A DNA stretch of 64,000 nt from assembly GCA_001465935.1 (NCBI GenBank), contig LNKV01000020.1:379252-443251 (forward strand). Direction: 5' to 3'. Each line of letters starts with the position of its first letter. Positions within the stretch are counted from its first letter, which is position 1. Shown one piece after another: positions 34,306 through 47,000 of this stretch. The position numbers and the translations under genes are program-made. Below the pieces are notes generated by a model. The model saw only the letters and a program-made list of their open reading frames with translations, did not search any database and was not told where the DNA came from. Source of the DNA: Clarireedia homoeocarpa. Its lineage: Eukaryota > Ascomycota > Leotiomycetes > Helotiales > Rutstroemiaceae.

Positions 34306-36932
34306 ATGAGACAAGTTCAAATCCTTTCAATACTCACCACAGTTGTGACGGTGGTTGAAGCCCAATCTGATTATACACAATATGTAAATGTATTGTAAGT
34401 AGATTGTAACTCCACTTCCAAGAGGCCAATCCCTAACCAATATCAGTACCGGTTCACAAAATGGAGGTAACGACTTTCCCGGTGTTGCTAGACCATGGGG
34501 GATGGTCAAGCTTGGGCCAGATCTTCTCGTCTCTGGAACCGATTCATACTCAGGCTACCTTCCTAATGGCAACTTTTCTGGGTTCAGTATGATGCATGAA
34601 CAAGGAACTGGTGGCGCACCAAAGTATGGGACAGTTGCTCAGTTACCTCTAGTTGGCCAGATATTAAATCCCCTCTCGAATATTACTGTTGGTCGAGCGG
34701 TCGCTGATCAAGCTTCTGTGGGTTATTACCATGCACAAACAAGTGACAATGTCATAGTGGAGCTTGCTGCTACCTCACATGCTGGCATGTATCAGTATAC
34801 TTTTCCATCTGGAAGCGCGGGAAACAACATTCTAGTCGATGTCGGTCATGTAGTACCCTCATTTAGAGGTCAAGGGCTGAGTCAAGGCTATGCTGGAGGT
34901 AGTTTTGAGATTAAGTCGGATGGTCATTACGAAGCTTCCGGGATATACAATAATGGATGGAACAGATCTCCAGATTGGACAATCTATTCATGTAAGTGCT
35001 TTAACGTCGTCCAAATTGGACTCCTCACTGACCCTTTCAGGTGGCTATTTCAACGTTACTCCTTCAGTTGCCAATGTCTACAACAATACAAATGCTGCTG
35101 GAAGTGTTGTACAACCAAGCGGCTCAGCAACTGCGGAAGACGGCAACACAGACGTTGGCGGTCTCTTTACCTTTGACACTAATGCAGTCTCCTCACGGGT
35201 TGGAATATCATGGATCTCTATCGAAAAGGCATGTCAAAATGTCAATGACGAGATTCCCGATGACACTGCATTCTCAGCAGTCGTTTCTGCCACGAAATCC
35301 GTATGGAATGACGAAGTTCTCTCTAAAATCACAACCACTTCCACCGATACCACAAACTTAGGATTACTTTACACCTCGTTATACTTCATGAGTTTGATTC
35401 CAACAAACCAGACTGGTGAGAACCCAGGTTGGTCATCAACGGAACCATATTATCATGATATCTTCACGCTTTGGGATCTCTTCCGTTGTGGAACGGCTTT
35501 ATTCCACGTTCTTCAACCTACAGTCTATGAAGAATATATCCGCTCTCTCATCGATATCTGGCGCCATGATGGCTATATGCCAGATGCCCGTTCCTCCAAT
35601 TACAATGGCCGCACCCAGGGAGGATCCAACGCAGATAACGTCCTCGCCGATGCTTACGTCAAGGGTGTCCGCGGCAAGATCAATTGGGATGATGGCTACG
35701 CCGCGATGGTAACCGATGCCGAAGTTCCACCACCAAACACCTCACCACCCGATCCTATGGCACCGGATTCGTCAACTAAAGAGGGACGAGGAGCGCTACC
35801 AGACTGGAAAAAATATGGTTTCATCACACCCACCTACTCACGTGCCGGATCCCGAGCTGTCGACTATGCCTACAATGACTTTGCACTCTACCAAGTAGCC
35901 AACGGATTAGGCAAAAAAGCCGACGCTGCCAAATATCTTTCACGATCACGAAACTGGAGGAATCATTGGAACGCAAATTTAACATCGATTGGATATTCTG
36001 GTTTCATCGTACCAAGAACAACGTCTGGTTTTATTGAAGTTGATCCTCTAACAAATTCTGGTTACTGGGGTGACCCATTCTATGAAGGCAGTTCGTGGCA
36101 ATATTCCTGGGGAGACATCCATGATATGGCTACACTTGTGGAGTTTATGGGTGGTGATGAGAGGTTTTACGATAGGTTGGAGACGATGTTTACCGTTGGC
36201 GCGAACCCAAACAATCCGTCCGGTATCATCTTTGACGACACTAACGAGGTGTATGTATATCCTGTCACAAATTTCTTCTCTTTGTTGGTTCCAAGATTTG
36301 TAAAACTGACATTTCATCTCCAGGACATTCAATGTACCCTACCTCTACAACTTCATTAACAAGCAATCACGCTCCTCGTACCAATCGCGCAATATTGCGA
36401 ATAATTACAATCTTTCACCATCCGGTCTCCCAGGTAATTCTGACGCCGGTGCAATGCAGACCTGGCTTCTCGTAAGTTCCTTCTTCTCTTTCTAACCCTA
36501 TTTTCCCCCTCGCTGTTAAATCTCCATTCCCAGTAGATTATTAGGCTGACTCAACTCTTCCAGTGGAACATGATCGGTCTCTACCCCGTAACCTCTACGC
36601 CTAACTTCCTCATCTCTTCCACTCCTTGGTTCTCCTCTCTAACAATTTCCCTCTCCAACTCCAAAACCCTTCAAATCACCACAAAGACCTCTTCAAACTC
36701 CACGTCCTCACCGGAAGCAATCTACATCCAATCCCTAAAAATCAACTCCAAACCCTGGAACAAGAATTGGGTGACATGGAGCGACATATTCGAGAACGGG
36801 GGCACGATGGAATATGTGTTGGGCACCGAGCCGAGTGACTGGGATAAAGATGGCGAGAGGCCACCAAGTTTGGGGGTTGTGGGTGGTGGTGGAGAGAGGA
36901 AGGAGAAGAGAAGTAGGAGAAGGTCAAGGTGA
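34306..36932 (+). CDS. Secreted GH92 alpha-mannosidase
   Basis: Five exons: 34306-34394, 34447-34991, 35041-36250, 36324-36471, 36564-36932; 786 residues, phases 2, 1, 2, 0 all consistent. A signal peptide is visible (hydrophobic residues 5-18, cleavage near EA-QS). Family GH92 blocks appear in order: GGNDFPGVARPWGMVKLGP, SMMHEQGTGG, YHDIFTLWDLFRC, DNVLADAYVKG, GSSWQYSW, NYNLSPSGLPGNSDAGAMQTW and WNMIGLYPV. GH92 enzymes are calcium-dependent exo-alpha-mannosidases that trim N-glycan or mannan ends. The usual GNDDCG motif reads GNSDAG here, a variation to note. The C-terminus ends in a G-rich coded, basic RKEKRSRRRSR tail, unusual for a secreted enzyme. Asn-glycosylation sites are plentiful. 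Confidence 0.88.
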
Positions 36933-38315
36933 AGGTTAGGGATTCGTTTTTGGGTGGCGTTTGGGGTAGGTGTAGCAATCGGAATAGTCGGGATGGGCTT
37001 TGGGTGGCGCAAGTGGGGTAGAGCGTTATATACAGGAAACGGCAGGAAGGACAACGATAATACGACATAGCATGGCGGAATTTAGATACACGTTTGATGT
37101 ATAATGATTGGATTTAGATGGTACATATTCGCTTTAGTTGGGACACGTTCCTAAGTACATATCGTAGCATAACGCTGGGTTGGGACTGGATTTATGATAG
37201 GATGAGATAGATCAGGACTCTGGTCTTCAATTCTCATATACAATGAAATGAAATATTAATTCATAATCACTCCACGATTGAATATACGAAATATCCAACC
37301 AAACTTCAGATTTCTGATTGTTGAAGTAAAATTTAGATTTTGAGAACTTATGACAGACCATCACTGCAACCAGCGGAAAAAACAGCGCCGGTGCTGAGAA
37401 GAGCGGAAATTGAACTGCCCCTCCTAAACTCAACAACCTAGCATAATGAACGACGTTATGCCGCGCCTCGTCTTTCTCATCACTGAATTTCAAGTCTGTT
37501 AAGGAATGGGTATAGAGTTCTGGGCCGATACTCACTGGGAAGATTATATATGTGATGGTGGAGATTTCGGACACGTGAAAGATGTGAAGAACAATGGTCT
37601 ATAAAAGGAGATAAAAAATAAAAATAAAACATGCTGTAAGCCTGGAACAGATTTTACGGCGTGAATCGGTTAAGGAGCTAAAATGCAAACACTGTCTTTT
37701 CGACGTATCTGTGTGCATGAATGTCCATTTTGGTGCTGCCAATCCAAAATTTAGTATTAGTTTCGTCACATTCCTCGAGAACATGGTTCTGGGTGATTAC
37801 CAGTTAATATAATGCGGAAATCCACCTGAACTCTGGTTTTGCCGCATCTATGTATATTATTTTCCTAGTTCTAAGCTTTAGAAGGGGAGCTGAAGACATA
37901 GTAGGTGGCATCGTCTTAGAAGGGGAGCTGAAGACATAGTAGGTGGCATCGTCTTCGAACACATGATTCTCGACACAGGTAGGATTGGGAGGTGAGGTTG
38001 CCATGAAGTTGCTACATGTGTATCAGACATTGAGGTGGAATCGGGAAGTGAGGAGCTAGCTAGCCGTCATATGCATAGGCTTCTCCTCGCGGTGAGAAAA
38101 TCTGGATTCTGGTATTCTCAATCAATAATCACAAGTTTCGTAACGGCTGTGAACTATATCGCTCATGTTTTTTTTATATAGATAACATTGTTTTAGGGGA
38201 TAGTCAAAAATTGGAATATAATTGCAAAAATGACAGAAAACTAACAGACGTAAATAAATATCCACCCTGTAAGATAGACCTCCATACTAATTCTCATATG
38301 AAAAATGACCCCAGA
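36933..38315. other. Intergenic with tandem duplication
   Basis: Between two genes whose 3' ends face each other. It holds a 38-bp perfect tandem duplication (37878-37953). Frames 37227-37574 and 37804-38004 (minus) are open but unrecognised; the first has one hydrophobic segment (FPLFSAPALFFPLVAVMVC) and could be a small membrane protein, with weak support. Confidence 0.4.
37878..37953. repeat. Perfect 38-bp tandem duplication
   Basis: The 38-bp unit beginning TTAGAAGGGGAGCTGAAGAC at 37878-37915 is repeated exactly at 37916-37953. Perfect identity implies a recent event. It interrupts a minus-strand open frame (37804-38004) and, not being a multiple of three, changes its frame. Confidence 0.9.
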
Positions 38316-41300
38316 TTATCCTAACAGCAGTCTTTCACGCGTAGCTTGTTCTGACATATTTAAATCCTCGAAAATATCAAATTCGTTCCATTGCAGAGTG
38401 GACATAGAACCAGGTATGTCAACGAAATCAGGTAGATAGTCGTTCGGAAGGGGGTTGGTGTCGACTATTGTAGTATCAGGATTTTTTTCCCTTTCTTGAT
38501 TTGAAGTTTTCGCAGAACCAGACAGGTTCGGGTCGTTGTCTGTAGCCGTTTGGCACTTCTCAGTAACCTCAGATTCATCCCATTGCGGAGTCGCCATCGA
38601 ACCAGGTATGTCATGGAAATCAGCTAGATAGTCGGTTGGAACGGGGTCGGAGCCGAGCATTAGATCATTATTCCTTTCTTGGTTCAGAGTTATCGTAGAA
38701 TCAGTCAGGCTCGAGTCATTCTCTGCAGCGATTTGATGATTCTCGGTAATCTCATATTGCATAGCTTCCTCCCCCAAAGTTTTCAAGCAGTTAGAGTGGA
38801 TGGGAATGTTGTAGATATTCTGAGAATCGTGGTTCGTCGAGAGATCTTTCTCTTCGAATTCTGGCATTCCATTAATGTTCAGGCCACGGATAAGTAAGCT
38901 AGAATTTGCAGAGCTCGTTATTGGAACGCCAGTTTCTGACCACTTGTTGTCGTCTTCTGAATATTCAGATCCCCTGTCAAGCTCGGCAAAAGTGCCGTAG
39001 TCGAAACAAGTGCCTAGTCTCTCGATTCCTTCACAATGTAGTCTGCCGAATTTATCCTTTTGATGTTCTGAAATCACCTCCGATAGAGCAATATGTCCTC
39101 TATTCAAGGCGAGTCTACTTGCTCGGCATAGTTGATGCTCAAAGTCGACTCCTTCAACATCATTGGCTAGATGAAGTAAATATAAGACCATATCCAAGTG
39201 TCCGCGTTCAGCTGCACCTTCTATGGCTGTACGGCCATAACGCTTGCCTTTGGGTGCGAGCACATCTGCACCAGCATCCAAAAGGAGTTGAACAATTTTA
39301 AAGTTTCCAATCATTGCCGCCAATTGTAATGCCGTCGCTCCGCCTTCGACTGCGGGGTCAGCATTTATAAATGCGCCCTTGTGTATGAGAATCTCAACAA
39401 TATCGTCTCTATTTCGTTCGACAGCTGCTTGGAGTGCTGTTCTGCCAAATTTCCCAACTGCCGGCGAGTTGATATCTGCTCCTATAGAGAGCAAGTAGTT
39501 AACAACGCTTAAGCAACAGCCATTCCTAATTGCCTTTTGGAGGATAGTCGAAGCCTGGTCTTTAAGATATGGGCAATAAGAATTAACCTCATGAACAGTG
39601 GGATTGATGAGCTTCAAGATTTGAAGTACGTCTTTATGTTCGCAAGGAATGGAATGCATAGCTAGTAATAATTCTGAGTTGCCGTGAAGGTTCTCTCTTA
39701 AGTTATGTGATCCTTGGCTTAGAAACATCTGCAGGAGGTTGAGATTCATCGTTTTTATAGCTGCAAGAATGGCAGACATAGATGGACTTTCGAAGAAGTT
39801 GACCCTACTCGCTACGATTATAGCCTGATGAAATATTCGTGTGGGTGGTCGCTTGAAGTCTACTCCTGCTTCTAAAAGGGTGCATACTAGCTCATATTTT
39901 CCCCTAAGAACAGCCTCACAAAGAGCGGCACAGCCATAGTCTGTAAAACCAGCTCCTTGTGACAGACGGTTCTGGCTTAATAGCTTTCTATTCTGGTCTA
40001 GCAGGAGATTCACAATTCCGAGATCAGCCTTGCGAACTGCCGTCCAGATAGAACCAGAATCCTCAGGGTTAGCTCCACGTCTAAGGAGTTGTACCGTCAT
40101 ATTGTAATCGAGGAATTCGATACAGGTCTGCAGTGGACTCGGCGCTTCATGTTCTGCAGGAGGATTGTTAACATCAGCACCATGATCCAGCAAGTATGAT
40201 ATAAGTTGAATATCACGGCTATGCAAAGCACCTGTTAATGCCGTAAAACCGCACTTGAAAGGTTGCGCCAACCATTTTCCTGGTGGTGAATTAATATTGG
40301 CGTTATGGGACAACAGCAGCATAACGATATCAATTGATCCTTGGTAGCTTGCAAGTTGCAGCGGCGTTGCACATGGCTCATTAATCCAAACATCGGCTAC
40401 TGCACCTACTTTAAGTATCTCCTCTACTACTGCGACATTCCCACTTCGAATAGCATCTCTCACTAGGGAATCTTGGGAACATAAGCTACCGGAAATAGCT
40501 CCCAGTTTCGCGCCATGATCAAATAGTAATTTTACTGCAGCCAGGTTTCCAGACCTTGCAGCATAGTGTAAAGGGGTTCCGCAACCCATATCAGTACTGT
40601 TCGGGTTCGCCCCGCAATCGAGCAGATATTGAACCATCGGCAAGTCATTCATATCGACAACTTGAAGGCATGACATACCCGAACTTGTTGTATCATCAAT
40701 TTGGGCTCCTTGACTGAGTAACTCCTCTACAAGTTGCCGGTTCCCACTACGCGCCGCATAGGGAAGGCACTTTCGAAACCCTCCGCACCCAGCATTTTTT
40801 ATTCGTTCGATATTTTGAAGTACAAGCTGGAATTTCTGCATGTTACCTGTTGAAGAGGCAAACTCAAAGCATGTCAAATATGTTGCTCTCTGTAATCCTT
40901 TTCTCCATACCCGCCCCGCTTCGTAGTTTAGCACCAGCTCAACAATTTCGGCGTCGCAATTTTCAAGGGCATAACAAAGTAAGGACACATTATAGAAGCG
41001 GTGAAATAATACGTTATCGGAGCTGGGAGGATGATAATGTTTGAGTAATTTCATGGCGACATGAGGTTGACTTGTTTCTAGCGATAGTTTCACCAGCCGT
41101 TTGGGAGGGACCTCTTCAACTTCTTCAAATGCTAGTTGAGCTATTGGGCAATCCTCCCTCGCTCCCGCGCATATAAGAAGTGGTAGTAGTTTAGTTCGAT
41201 TTAACTTAATGGCAGCTGATAACGCATCTTCTGAAAAAAGACCGAACAGAGCCATTGGACTAGCACCAGCCTCCAGAAGAATTTGAGTTACTATCTTATC

Positions 41301-42442
41301 ATTTGCACGAACAGCAAACCCCAGCAATTTCTCAGCCATCGCTCGAATTGTGCATTGCTTGTCGGCGAGCAAACTTTTTAGAAATTGGAGCATGCCTCTC
41401 GGCGAGCAAACTTTTTAGAAATTGGAGCATGCCTCTAGAATGACACAACTCTATCGTCTTCATGCCGATGCTCTCCTCACCTATACCAACCCAAATGTTG
41501 TTTGAGAGTATATAAACAGCGAGCTTCAGAAATTCTAAGTGCGGTGTTTTGCTCGTCAATCCAAATGCCTGTTCCAGGTTTATTGTAGGAAGACCTCCCG
41601 GTTTAAAGAGTAACTGTGATCGAAGCTTCCGGAATATTTCCTGTTGCATTGAACGGTGGATAGCCGAAATTGGATGTTGGTTGCCTTCAGACCGAACTTT
41701 GAAGGACCGAATAATCTCCCGCCCAGTATTAAGGACACTAGCGGAGAGGTGCATAGCTATTCATATTAGCTTAAAACACAGTAATCCTGGAGAGATACTA
41801 ACGCTTGTCGTTGTACTTGCTCAAGAAATTGAACCAAGGCAGATTGGCGGGAAGTCTGTGCCAGAAATTTAACTCTGGAGGTGGGGGAGTTCTGACGGCA
41901 ACACACTGACTATGCACATTCGAGGAGTAATCAAGGTCTTGAGTTGGTACTTTCTTAGTTAGTGATATATTAAATATGGAAGTATGTCAGTGGCAATAAA
42001 AAAAATAGCTGTACCCCGTAGAACTACTTCTTGTGATGTTTGAACGATGTACCGTGCTCGCGCTCGCTCGATTCTCTTTGGATTCACCTGAAGACTACCG
42101 ATGGTGATGGTTGAATCTTTGCCGTGGACTTTTCTGTCCTCAATAAAGCCATTGATAGTACTCCATTCCTTCGCAGAGATGTTTTTCTTGAATTTCCACT
42201 TCTTAAACATCGTTTCGTATTGTGGCTTACTAGAAGCAAGGTCAGACGGAATCGCAGAAAGTCCTGAGGAGAGAGATCACAAACCTCATGTTGAAACCAT
42301 GGTTCATAGTCATGAATTCCATGGTGCTTTTCAGAGACATGCCATCTGTCAGATATAGCCTCTCTAGAAGGGATTTATGTTTTTCCCAGAGGGCATTGTG
42401 TGCGGCTCGTTTGCCTTTGGGATTTTCGATTCCAGACATCAT
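38316..42442 (-). pseudogene. Clr5-domain ankyrin-repeat protein, frameshifted by a duplication
   Basis: Exons 42442-42285, 42229-42053, 41909-41803, 41756-38316; the second intron (143 nt) has the least certain acceptor. The N-terminus is a Clr5 domain (LWEKHKSLLERLYLTDGMSL, KSTMEFMTMNHGFNM, then QYETMFKKWKFKKN). About 20 ankyrin repeats fill the middle (for example GCGTPLHYAARSGNLAAVKL and GRTALQAAVERNRDDIVEIL). The C-terminal 250 residues are acidic and disordered with two related DFxDIPGSM blocks. A 37-bp tandem duplication at 41363-41436 shifts the frame near codon 250. Without it the coding length is divisible by three (1,281 residues). As it stands, the ankyrin part could only be made from an internal start such as the ATG at about 41393. 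Clr5-ankyrin proteins are large fungal families of unknown role, often near secondary-metabolite and incompatibility genes. Confidence 0.8.
41363..41436. repeat. Perfect 37-bp tandem duplication inside coding sequence
   Basis: The unit CGGCGAGCAAACTTTTTAGA... (37 bp) at 41363-41399 is repeated exactly at 41400-41436. On the coding strand both copies encode the start of MLQFLKSLL but in different frames. It contains no GT-AG pair that would let it be spliced out. Confidence 0.95.
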
Positions 42443-44007
42443 GGGAATGTTGTTGATAAGGCCAGTGAATGAAGGTCAATAGTATAACCTTAAATTCTAG
42501 GAGGAAGAATATTTTCAATGTAGGATCTTCAGCTAAGAGAATCGAAGAATGAACTCTTCACATGCTGAGGAGTATTGTAGTTCAAGAAAGTAAAGACTTG
42601 AAGATTCCAATGCTATCAAGCGTGAGGCTATGGCTGTATGCAACAGTATGCTTGGATGTGATTCGCTGTGACAAAATCTGGATTTCGTCAACCCTGCCAC
42701 CTCAGCTTATATTCTAATATATGCATACATGTAACTGTCTTTATACAATTTCATTGGCTTGGTTCAAAATCTGAAATTGCCTGATTGGACTGCAAATGGT
42801 TACACAACACCTGACAAATAGCAGCATATAAACCGTCTCTGATTGGCCGATAGCATAATCTGCATTTCGAGCTCAGTCTTATTGGCTTCTCCTGGGGCTA
42901 TGGTGTGGACGCTGTAAGTGCGTTATTCAGTTGATGTACTCTGCGCATACCACAACAATATGAATCACATTTATCGTTAGCAGTGAACACGAATGTTATA
43001 TGCTGGTTTCCGATAACTCGGCGTGTAATAGCGATGCATCATTGAACGTTGACAAAGCCCTTATTACGCATAGCGCAGGCCCCGTGAATTCTCGTCCTCG
43101 TAGTAGTCGATCCGCTCTTACATCGCTACCCGTGTCCATCCACCACCGCCTCATCAGTCTCTCGCTATGCTAGCTCCTCATTTACTAATCCCACTTCCTC
43201 ATCTCCAATCCTCAGCACCATCACCTTCGGCTAGACTGCTAGAAATGTCGCACAAACAGATAGTTGTGTTGGTAAGAGTGTGAATTGTACTGCTACTCCC
43301 ACCACTATACTACCCCATGTGGCACGACGAATGAAATAGGATCCTGACTCAACTTCGCCATATATACATGGTTGACTAGGTGGCTTAGTAGATGCGTCTG
43401 CGTTTCTAGGAAGGACTTTGCATTGATAGGATGGACATGGTTCGAAAAGTTCGAAATTGAAAGCGAATAGAGGCTCATCAAATCTGGCAAAGATATGAGA
43501 ATTTATGAGTTTTGGATATGAGACCGGAATTGTGAGGTTAAGGCCTACGAGAGGTAGAGTGGCTCACATGGGTGGATGAACTGGATTAATTAGAGGATGA
43601 AGTAAAAATTCCAACCTGTCGTTACAGTACTTACTCAGATTGTAGCGAGTGGTCACATGACTTAACCTCAGGGTTTCGAACTTTTAACTCACTAATGACT
43701 AATCCATGGCCTAAGGATCCATCACCAATTGAGTCTGCCAGAACTAGTTCTAATTGAGAACCCAATTTGGCAATGGGTAGCCCATGGTGTATAGCTTGGG
43801 TCACTGAGATATGATAGCAACCAATTGGTCAACGTTCCAGCTGGTAGCCTATCTATCCATCGAGCTCCCGCCGTAGCCTATATCTACTACCCCCTTCTAC
43901 TCTATCACGAATATCGATTATTAAATTTCTGTGAGCATTCAGCCTTCTGGAACCAAATCCCATTGCTCTTCGCAACTTACTATCGAAATTTCTCTATTCT
44001 ACTTCTC
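42443..44007. other. 1.56-kb intergenic at the cluster's left edge
   Basis: Separates the Clr5-ankyrin gene from the PKS-NRPS 3' end. No domain-bearing frame, repeat or RNA gene recognised. It is the likely left boundary of the metabolite cluster. Confidence 0.45.
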
Positions 44008-47000
44008 CTATCTTCTCGACTCCAACTTCTCAGTATTATTCTCCACCACAACATCTTGCGCTGCAAAAAAGTACTTGAACCCTAAAGGTTTGATCTTGCC
44101 CACCCACTTCAACCCTGGTATTCTATCATACCCTGCTGAACCCGCATGTTCCTCCATAAACTCTCTCATCTCCCCAACGCCCATCTTAATCCTGCATTCA
44201 TGATGTACAAAGTTCTCCATATGCGTTTCCTCACCACTCACCGCACGACAAAGCTCAACAGCTAGGTCCTCCGCAGGAGTCATATCAAAATGACCTTTCC
44301 ACCCACTCAGTTCAGGCATTAGTTTTTTTTCATGAGCAAACCGAACAAATTCATCTAGGACAACTGGCTTTGATTCCAGTCTTGGAACTTTTGCTGGCAC
44401 AAAACGATGGATATGAACCGGAATCCCCAAGTCAGATGCAGCGCGCTCGAGAATTCTTTCGCTAGCCCATCGACTTGCAACATATCCGTTTGATCCATCC
44501 CGCGCCGGGGGGTATGCAGCCGCAGAGCCTGGTTTGCTGTGGAGTAGATCCAGAGGTACTACACCAGCAGATGAAGTGTAATGAATAGGAATTTGTCTAG
44601 ATGCAGCCATTTTGACCAGCTCTTTTGTTGGTGAAACGTTGCTCGGTCGGAGGACGTGATAATTGTCCCAGAAAGAACGTACTGCGCCAAGATGAATAAT
44701 AACATCTACTTCTGCGCCAAGGGCAGCAAAGTCATTTTCTGAAAGTCCAAGCAACGGCTCTGCCAAGTTGCCCGCATGTTTGATGATTTTGGGAGAGGAG
44801 ACCACCAGCTCGCGTGGAGTGTTAGATTCCTTGGGTCGTAACGCGACACAATGAATCTTGGAGATGTGATCATTGTCGACGAGTTGTGCTAGGATATACT
44901 TGGCCAGAAATCCACCTGCTCCTGTGACGAGCACGACTTTCTGCTCGTTGTTGATTGGTTTGGCAGAAGAAGTTGAGGCAGATGGTAGATCAGGAAGTTC
45001 AGTTTCCTTGTCCCAGTCAACCAATTCTACGGCTAGACCTTCTTCAATCTTCTGCGCCATCTCACCAAGTGTGTTACCACCCAGTAATTCAACAAGTCGA
45101 ACAACAATGTTAAAAGCGTCTCGAATGCGGGATTGAAGCCGTACAATGAGAAGTGAGTTGCCTCCTACCGAGAAGAAACTAGTGGATGGAAGAATTTGAA
45201 GTCCAAGTTGTCTGTTATTCAACACATCTTCCCAGAGACGCTTAAGTTGGACCATAGTCTCCGATAATTCGACGTCATTTTCATTTTTCTTGGTACGCTG
45301 CGGAAGGGGCAAAGCTTTGATGGCTTTCCTGTCCACTTTCGAATGATTGCTAAGTGGTAAACGATCTAAAGCAATTGCCATGACGGGAATCATGTATTGT
45401 GGCATAGGTAGGTGAGCGAGTAAATTCTGGAGGTACTCTTCCTTATCTGTTACATCGTGCTGGGAACCAAATACCACGTGCGCGACCAGAAATTCGGGAT
45501 CGCCTTCATGGAGCGTAACGATAGCTTCCCGAAGGATACCATTTGAGGACCGAACAATATTGCTTTCAATGTCGCCGAGTTCAATACGCAGGCCGCGGAT
45601 TTTGATTTGTGTGTCGCCCGCCATGCGACTGTGGAAAACCAAGGCCCCATCGTCTCGAAGATGTCCAATATCTCCTGTACGATACATAGTGGTCCAGCCC
45701 TTGGAGATATATTTTGCCGTAGCGTAAGGATTAGGGACGAAATGACGATCATTTAGTTCCTTGTTATTCAGATATCCGAAAGAAACACCAGCTCCACCTA
45801 AGACAATCTCACCAGGCATTCTAGACGGTACAGGCTTCTGCTGATCGTCTAAGATATAAGCTACATAGTTAGGAAGAGAAAATCCGCAGGGAATACGAAA
45901 CTGTGAAAGATCTTGACGATACGGAATCTCCATCTTCGTTGACGAAATGGTGATTTCAGCCGGACCATATGAATTGAAGAACCGAAGTTGTGGTAAATCA
46001 AGTGCAGCAAACTCTTCAGTCACTTTACTAGACAGTTGCTCGCCACCACCAAATGCAAAGCGCCAGCTCGATGTCTGTTTTAGATTAGAAGAACCATATT
46101 GTAACCACAAGAGATATTCTGACGGTGTAGCCTTTGTGTATGTGATGTCTTGTTCGAGGATCAATTTGGTAATTTGGAGCGGATCACCTCGTTTGCTCCA
46201 CGGAACGATGTACACCATTCCGCCATTAACTAACCCGGTAAACATCTGATCGGAAGAGTGATTGAAGGTAAAGGCACTTTGCTGAAGGACTCGTTCCGCG
46301 CCGAGGTTCCATGTCTTGGTGTAGCCCTCTATCTCATTACGCAATCCCGAATGCTTGATCATAATACCTTTAGGTTTTCCAGTCGAACCACTGGTATATA
46401 GGATTGCAGCCGGGGAGTTAGGAAGTGCGCTGATAGGGACTGAGGCAGAAGGTGTTTCGGGGACAAGGGAAATGTTGATGATCTTTGCCTCTGGTACATG
46501 CAGCATGGATGCATCCGCAAAAGTAGACCCATCTGCAAGAATCGCACTGGGTTGACAATCACCAGCAATTCCTGCCAGACGTTCCAAAGGATTGCGCAGG
46601 TCGAGAGGAACATAAACGGCGCCCACGCGCATGATAGCTAGAAGAGAGCAAGGCCAATCGGAAGTCGCTTGTTGGAATACCAGGACGCGAGAGCCCGAAG
46701 TTACGCCATTACTTTGGAGAGCTTCAGCAATTGCTTCAATCCGATTGATCATATCGCGATAAGTAACTACACGACCAAGACCATCTTTTATTGCAGTGGC
46801 GTCCGGGATTATTTGAGCAATTTGATCGACACGATGGGGTAATGTCTCGGGCCAGTCGGACTCCATGTCGGGTCCTGAGAACTGGGTTAGTGGCTTTCAG
46901 TTACAATTAGGATAGAATCTCAGTACACTTACCCTTTCCAAGTCCAATTGCATGTTTCAGTTGCTCATCGCTAAAGAGCGGTGGCTCTTCCACTTGCAAA

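Noticed and set aside
37227..37574. 115-residue minus-strand frame with a hydrophobic segment
   Set aside because: No true domain, no splice support and a position downstream of two genes; kept only as a remark in the intergenic entry.
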